From positions 62,001 to 126,000 of the forward strand of contig NZ_SMFO01000001.1 of the NCBI RefSeq assembly GCF_004349145.1: DNA of 64,000 nt, given 5' to 3'. The position numbers and the translations under genes were made by a program. Shown one piece after another: positions 59,780-64,000 of the stretch. Positions within the stretch are counted from its first letter, which is position 1; each line of letters opens with the position of its first letter. Source of the stretch: Flavobacterium hiemivividum (GTDB taxonomy: Bacteria > Bacteroidota > Bacteroidia > Flavobacteriales > Flavobacteriaceae). The notes beneath the pieces are model-generated. The model had not been told where the DNA came from and did no database searches. It saw only the letters and a program-made list of their open reading frames with translations.

Positions 59780-61270
59780 TTATAACACTCTGTTAACTTG
59801 AGTTACTTTTTTCTTATAATATTTTTCCTTTACCGAAGAAATAATCACTCCTCCGCTTACAGAGGCATGAATAAATTTGATATCGTCATCAACTACTTCG
59901 ACTACCATCCCAACATGGTTGATTTGTCGTCTTCCGTTTGTTTTAAAGAAAATTAAATCTCCTTTTTGAGCGTCTTCAGTATCAATCTTAACTCCATATC
60001 TTGATTGCTCAATAGAAGTTCGAGGCAATTGAATATCAAAATTATTAAAAGTGGTAAGCATTAATCCGGAGCAGTCAAAACCATCCTTTGTGGTTCCTCC
60101 CAAACGGTATCTAGTTCCAATATTTTCTGAAGCTGTAGAAACCAATTGATCCAAGAACTCCGTTCCTTGAAAAGATTTCACATTGTATTTTGATTCTGAA
60201 GCACCCAATTCAATAGTTGAACCTGAATTCTCATTTGAAACTATAGGATCAATCGCTTTATTACTTCGAATGTTTAATTTATAACCAACAGGAAGACCTT
60301 TTACAATTCTTGGGTTTTGTCTTTCCAACTCCTTTACTGAAATTCCGTATTCTTTTGCAATTCCGTATTTTGTTTCTCTTGCCAATACTTCCCTAACTAC
60401 TTCCGTTTCCAAAGCGTCAGTATTTGTAGTAGAGGCTACTAGAGCTGGAGTTTCGGCTTTCGACACTGCTTTATCAATAACAATGACCGGCTCTGTTTTT
60501 GTTGTTTTAATTTCGGCGGGAGACTGCACTACAACTTCAGATTCCTTTTTTATTTCCTTTTGAGCCACCGCAAATCCCACATTACTTTCTTGCTTTACAG
60601 GAATTGTAATCTTCTGACCTATTTTTAGACCTTCTGTTTCAAGAATAGGATTTACTTTATCTAGATCAGCTAGTGTAACTCCATATTGTTTAGCGATCGA
60701 ATACTTTGTTTCTTGGGGTAAAATTTCACGTATTATTCCTTCAACTTGCGTTTCCTTGATCTCATTAGACTTTGCAACAAAATTCGACTCTACTTTTTTG
60801 GTGTTTTTTTGGATTTCTTTTATTGGTTCCGCAATAACTAGGGCTGAGCTTTGATTTGCCTCTGTTCCTGGTATTTTAATTTCCCCTCCTCTTTTTAATC
60901 CTGATTGTTGTAGTGTAGGATTTATTCTGTATAAATCTTCAACAGTAACTCCATATTTTTTAGCTATGCCGTAAAGTGTCTCTTTAGGTAGAACAGTATG
61001 TTTTTTTTCAGGATAGGTATTGGATATTTCTGAAGTTACATTCTTGCTTTTCGTTACAGCTGTAGGGATTAATAAAACTTCTTTGAATTTAATTCCCTTT
61101 CTAGCATCAGGATTAAGTTCGTAAATAGCACTGGACTTAATATTATAATGTGCAGCAATCTGACTAATTGTCTCTCCCTTGGAAACACTATGCTCGGTAT
61201 ACTTTTTTTGCGAAAAAGCATTTATACTACTTAACAAAACAACTATAAAAATCCAATAATAAATCCTCAT
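59780..61270 (-). CDS. LysM-NlpC/P60 peptidoglycan hydrolase
   Basis: 496-residue secreted cell-wall peptidase. A signal peptide (about 1-20) is followed by four LysM repeats (about 26-70, 90-133, 183-227 and 292-335), each with a GETISQIA/KETLYGIAKKYGVT-type motif and NP, which bind glycan. The C-terminal NlpC/P60 domain (about 375-496) has a full triad: Cys400 (DGFDCSGLM), His452 (INHVGMV) and His468 (FIHAS). It would cut peptide stems of peptidoglycan. It is a single leftward gene. Confidence 0.94.
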   Translation of the reverse strand: MRIYYWIFIVVLLSSINAFSQKKYTEHSVSKGETISQIAAHYNIKSSAIYELNPDARKGIKFKEVLLIPTAVTKSKNVTSEISNTYPEKKHTVLPKETLYGIAKKYGVTVEDLYRINPTLQQSGLKRGGEIKIPGTEANQSSALVIAEPIKEIQKNTKKVESNFVAKSNEIKETQVEGIIREILPQETKYSIAKQYGVTLADLDKVNPILETEGLKIGQKITIPVKQESNVGFAVAQKEIKKESEVVVQSPAEIKTTKTEPVIVIDKAVSKAETPALVASTTNTDALETEVVREVLARETKYGIAKEYGISVKELERQNPRIVKGLPVGYKLNIRSNKAIDPIVSNENSGSTIELGASESKYNVKSFQGTEFLDQLVSTASENIGTRYRLGGTTKDGFDCSGLMLTTFNNFDIQLPRTSIEQSRYGVKIDTEDAQKGDLIFFKTNGRRQINHVGMVVEVVDDDIKFIHASVSGGVIISSVKEKYYKKKVTQVNRVL

Positions 61271-61482
61271 AAACTTAATTTAAATTACACACCACACATC
61301 CTATCTTCCTGAATAACAAAACAATAATACAATTTATTTTTTTTAAAAAATAAAGAATTGTATTATAATAACGTCATTACCCGAAATTATTGCATGTCTA
61401 AAATGCGAATTTAACCTATAAATACAGATAATGTACTATTTTAACACCTCTTTATACTCAATTTAACAAAGTTTAAAAAAAA
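61271..61482. other. Gene-free stretch between the LysM-NlpC/P60 and aconitase genes
   Basis: About 210 AT-rich bases upstream of the LysM-NlpC/P60 gene, with no exact TAnnTTTG element and no repeat seen. Confidence 0.5.
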
Positions 61483-61515
61483 CAAAAAATGCTCTGTTGT
61501 CACAGAGCATTTTCT
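61483..61515 (-). terminator. Terminator of the aconitase gene
   Basis: On the minus strand AAAATGCTCTGTG pairs with CAACAGAGCATTTT across a short loop, followed by a long T-run. It lies 20 bases after the aconitase stop. Confidence 0.85.
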
Positions 61516-61535
61516 ACTTATTTACAAACATAAAA

Positions 61536-63800
61536 CTATGCTTTTCCAGCAGCAATTAAATTTAAAGCTGAACCAGCTACAAACCAACCAATTTGCCCTT
61601 CGTTGTATGTATGGTTAGCTAAAATAATATCTTTACTTCCATCCTCATGAACAAATTCTATTGTTAAAGGTTTTCCTGGAGCAAAATCTACTAGATCCGT
61701 AAAGTTAATAGTATCGTTCTCTTGGATTCTATCATAATCAGCTTCATTCGCAAATGTCAATCCTAACAATCCTTGTTTTTTAAGGTTGGTTTCGTGGATA
61801 CGAGCGAATGATTTTACTAATACGGCTTTCACACCTAAGAAACGCGGTTCCATCGCAGCATGCTCGCGAGAAGATCCTTCGCCATAGTTGTGATCTCCTA
61901 CAACAATTGAAGGTACTGACGCAGCTTTATAAGCACGTGCGACCGCAGGAACTGCATCATAAGCTCCCGTCAATTGATTCTTAACAGAATTTGTTTTTTG
62001 ATTGAATGCATTAATAGCTCCTATCAACATATTATTCGAAATATTATCTAAATGCCCACGGAAACGCAACCACGGTCCTGCCATAGAAATATGATCAGTA
62101 GTACATTTTCCAAATGCTTTTATGAGTAGTTTAGCTCCTGTAATATTTTTTCCGTCCCAAGGAGCAAACGGAGCCAATAATTGTAAACGTTCAGATGTTT
62201 CACTTACTGATACTTTAATACCAGAACCGTCAGCGGCTGGAGCCTGAAACCCTGGATCTTCGGCATCAAATCCGTTTTTAGGTAATTCATCACCTGTTGG
62301 AGCTTCTAGCATTACTTCTTCACCATCTTCATTAATCAACGTATCTGTCAATGGATTGAAACCTAAATCACCGGCAATTGCCATAGCCGTTACCAATTCT
62401 GGCGAACCAACAAAAGCCAATGTATTTGGGTTTCCATCAGCACGCTTTGAGAAATTACGGTTAAAAGAGTGAACGATTGTATTGCGCTCTTCTTTTTCAG
62501 CACCTTCTCTATCCCACATTCCAATGCAAGGTCCACATGCATTTGCAAAAACTGTCGCTCCTATTTTATCGAAAATATCAATAAATCCGTCGCGTTCTAT
62601 TGTATAACGAACTACCTCAGATCCTGGAGTAATTGTAAATTTAGATTTAATTTTTAAGTTTTTATCGGTAACTTGTTTGGCTAAAGAAGCTGCACGAGCA
62701 ATATCTTCATAAGATGAATTGGTACAAGAACCAATCAAACCTACTTCAATTCTTAGAGGCCAGTTGTTTTTTATAGCTTCTTCTTTCATTTTAGAAATTG
62801 GCGTGGCCAAATCTGGCGTGAAAGGCCCGTTTAAATGTGGCTCTAATTCTGACAGATTAATTTCGATAACTTGGTCAAAATACTTTTCTGGATTAGCATA
62901 TACTTCAGGATCTCCTGTTAAATAATCCGCAACTTTATCGGCAGCATCAGCTACATCAGCTCTGTTAGTAGAACGCAGATAGCGTCCCATTGAAGCATCA
63001 TAGCCAAAAGTTGAAGTAGTAGCGCCAATCTCAGCACCCATATTACAAATAGTACCTTTTCCTGTACAAGACATTGATGTAGCACCTTCACCAAAATATT
63101 CAACTATAGCACCTGTTCCACCTTTTACAGTAAGAATACCTGCTACTTTCAGAATAACATCCTTGGGAGCTGTCCACCCTGACAATTTTCCTATTAATTT
63201 AATACCGATAAGTTTTGGAAATTTTAATTCCCATGCCATACCAGACATCACATCCACTGCATCTGCACCACCAACACCGATTGCTACCATTCCTAATCCA
63301 CCTGCATTTACCGTATGCGAATCAGTACCGATCATCATTCCTCCGGGGAAAGCATAGTTTTCGAGAACTACTTGGTGAATAATTCCTGCTCCCGGTTTCC
63401 AAAAACCAATCCCGTATTTATTGGATACCGATGAAAGAAAATCAAAAACTTCATTACTTTGAGTTTTTGCTCTTGCTAAATCGGTTTTGGCATCTACCTT
63501 AGCTTGAATCAAGTGATCACAGTGTACTGTTGTAGGAACAGCTACTTTAGATTTACCTGCATGCATAAATTGCAACAAAGCCATTTGAGCGGTTGCATCT
63601 TGGCAAGCTACTCTGTCTGGAGCAAAATCTACATAATCAGCTCCTCTTTTAAAAGCTTTGGTTGGCGTACCATCCCAAAGATGATTGTAGAGAATCTTCT
63701 CAGTCAAAGTAAGTGGACGACCAACAATCTCACGTGCAGCATCAACACGACTCGTCATGTTGTCATACACTTTTTTAATCATTTCAATATCAAATGCCAT
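61536..63800 (-). CDS. acn: Aconitate hydratase
   Basis: TCA-cycle enzyme that isomerises citrate to isocitrate through a [4Fe-4S] cluster. 754 residues of the mitochondrial type. Cluster ligands are Cys359 (GSCTNSSY), Cys422 and Cys425 (ACGPCIG). The substrate-binding region [13 protein letters not shown] and the C-terminal swivel domain with [14 protein letters not shown] are complete. The length is shorter than the roughly 900-residue AcnA and AcnB forms of proteobacteria. Monocistronic, with a terminator downstream. Confidence 0.96.
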   Translation of the reverse strand: MAFDIEMIKKVYDNMTSRVDAAREIVGRPLTLTEKILYNHLWDGTPTKAFKRGADYVDFAPDRVACQDATAQMALLQFMHAGKSKVAVPTTVHCDHLIQAKVDAKTDLARAKTQSNEVFDFLSSVSNKYGIGFWKPGAGIIHQVVLENYAFPGGMMIGTDSHTVNAGGLGMVAIGVGGADAVDVMSGMAWELKFPKLIGIKLIGKLSGWTAPKDVILKVAGILTVKGGTGAIVEYFGEGATSMSCTGKGTICNMGAEIGATTSTFGYDASMGRYLRSTNRADVADAADKVADYLTGDPEVYANPEKYFDQVIEINLSELEPHLNGPFTPDLATPISKMKEEAIKNNWPLRIEVGLIGSCTNSSYEDIARAASLAKQVTDKNLKIKSKFTITPGSEVVRYTIERDGFIDIFDKIGATVFANACGPCIGMWDREGAEKEERNTIVHSFNRNFSKRADGNPNTLAFVGSPELVTAMAIAGDLGFNPLTDTLINEDGEEVMLEAPTGDELPKNGFDAEDPGFQAPAADGSGIKVSVSETSERLQLLAPFAPWDGKNITGAKLLIKAFGKCTTDHISMAGPWLRFRGHLDNISNNMLIGAINAFNQKTNSVKNQLTGAYDAVPAVARAYKAASVPSIVVGDHNYGEGSSREHAAMEPRFLGVKAVLVKSFARIHETNLKKQGLLGLTFANEADYDRIQENDTINFTDLVDFAPGKPLTIEFVHEDGSKDIILANHTYNEGQIGWFVAGSALNLIAAGKA

Positions 63801-63870
63801 ATATAATTATTTTTTATTATTGAATTTTATACTTCACAAGGTACAAAAAATAGAGTAGCTATAAAAATAA

Positions 63871-63903
63871 AAAAAGCCTGAATCTTATCGACTCAGGCTT
63901 TTT
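63871..63903 (-). terminator. Terminator of the gene cut by the right edge
   Basis: AAAAAGCCTGA pairs with TCAGGCTTTTT around an 11-base loop, and the minus strand continues with a long T-run. It lies 24 bases after the stop of the partial gene and separates it from aconitase. Confidence 0.8.
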
Positions 63904-63926
63904 GATATTATAAACTATGCTTAGTA

Positions 63927-64000
63927 TTATTTAACTAACAACTTATGAGATGGTGCAAATTGAGTCAAATTAATTCCTTTCACTGCAGCTTTGTACTCTT
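63927..64000 (-). CDS. C-terminus of an unidentified protein, cut by the right edge
   Basis: On the minus strand an open frame enters the window at 64000 and stops at TAA 63927-63929. Only about 24 residues are visible, reading EYKAAVKGINLTQFAPSHK then LLVK at the end. It is followed by a proper terminator, which supports a real gene end. I cannot assign it; the terminal sequence does not resemble a type IX secretion sorting domain. Confidence 0.6.
   Translation of the reverse strand, partial: EYKAAVKGINLTQFAPSHKLLVK

Noticed and set aside
1..64000. CRISPR array, prophage, integrase, transposase, tRNA or rRNA genes
   Set aside because: No regularly spaced repeats, phage-structural genes, DDE or tyrosine-recombinase motifs, or tRNA-like clover-leaf sequences were seen. 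Short RNAs could still be missed without a covariance-model search.
63927..64000. Type IX secretion sorting domain at the end of the edge gene
   Set aside because: The ending LLVK is superficially similar, but the preceding sequence lacks the GxYxxK pattern typical of such domains, and too little is visible.

Overview
The window is 64 kb of AT-rich chromosome from a member of the Bacteroidetes, most likely a Flavobacterium or close relative. Four things point there. Several upstream regions carry TAnnTTTG (-7) elements of the Bacteroidetes type. DnaJ, GAPDH and the methylmalonyl-CoA mutase small subunit have unusual architectures that I associate with flavobacteria. There are many secreted proteins with short MKK-type signal peptides and two-component ABC exporters. 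Neighbour sets such as dnaA / low-molecular-weight phosphatase / SAM methyltransferase also fit. Nearly all of it reads as ordinary core genome. I see no phage, insertion sequence, CRISPR array, tRNA or rRNA, and no defence island.

Layout. 1-10.4 kb: 1-Cys peroxiredoxin (cut by the left edge), an MFS/AEC transporter pair, meaB, a small acidic protein, an SPFH protein, a MATE exporter, a small outer-membrane barrel, ppk2, a beta-rich unknown and an L,D-transpeptidase lipoprotein. 10.5-18.6 kb: an SDR, mtaB, a family-5 solute-binding lipoprotein, a secreted-protein gene broken by one TAA, an S9 peptidase and a Cof-type HAD phosphatase. The HAD gene's 3' end is duplicated as a decayed fragment on the other side of the peptidase. 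18.7-25.1 kb, all leftward: DUF2007, a one-domain DEAD-like ATPase, an NtrC-type regulator without a DNA-binding domain, an ABC-2 exporter pair, dnaJ and grpE. 25.4-34.7 kb: hisS, a MacB-type permease, prmC, GNAT, ribD-HAD-YigZ, a thioesterase, dnaA and a phosphatase. 34.8-43.6 kb: SAM methyltransferase, NTF2-like lipoprotein, methionine-type aminotransferase, dienoyl-CoA-reductase-like SDR, udk, ftsB/divIC and the methylmalonyl-CoA mutase subunits.

43.6-64 kb: three tandem paralogous secreted proteins; a leftward cell-envelope run (dapF, GNAT, mltG, DUF2279 protein, lysozyme-like protein); an HtrA protease; a long-form GAPDH; an amino-acid permease; a TlpA-like thioredoxin; a CDGSH protein; a GreA/B-C-terminal-like protein; two small unknowns; a LysM-NlpC/P60 hydrolase; and aconitase. 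A gene tail is cut by the right edge.

Functional links. The mutase subunits (40.0-43.6 kb) and their GTPase chaperone meaB (3.0 kb) form one propionate/succinate module split by 36 kb. dapF, mltG, the lysozyme-like protein, the L,D-transpeptidase and the LysM-NlpC/P60 protein are all peptidoglycan enzymes. grpE-dnaJ share a well-formed Bacteroidetes promoter. The most noteworthy items are evolutionary: the tandem paralogue array with a mosaic signal peptide, the single-nonsense pseudogene, and the HAD-fragment duplication flanking the peptidase. I found no convincing novel multi-gene system.
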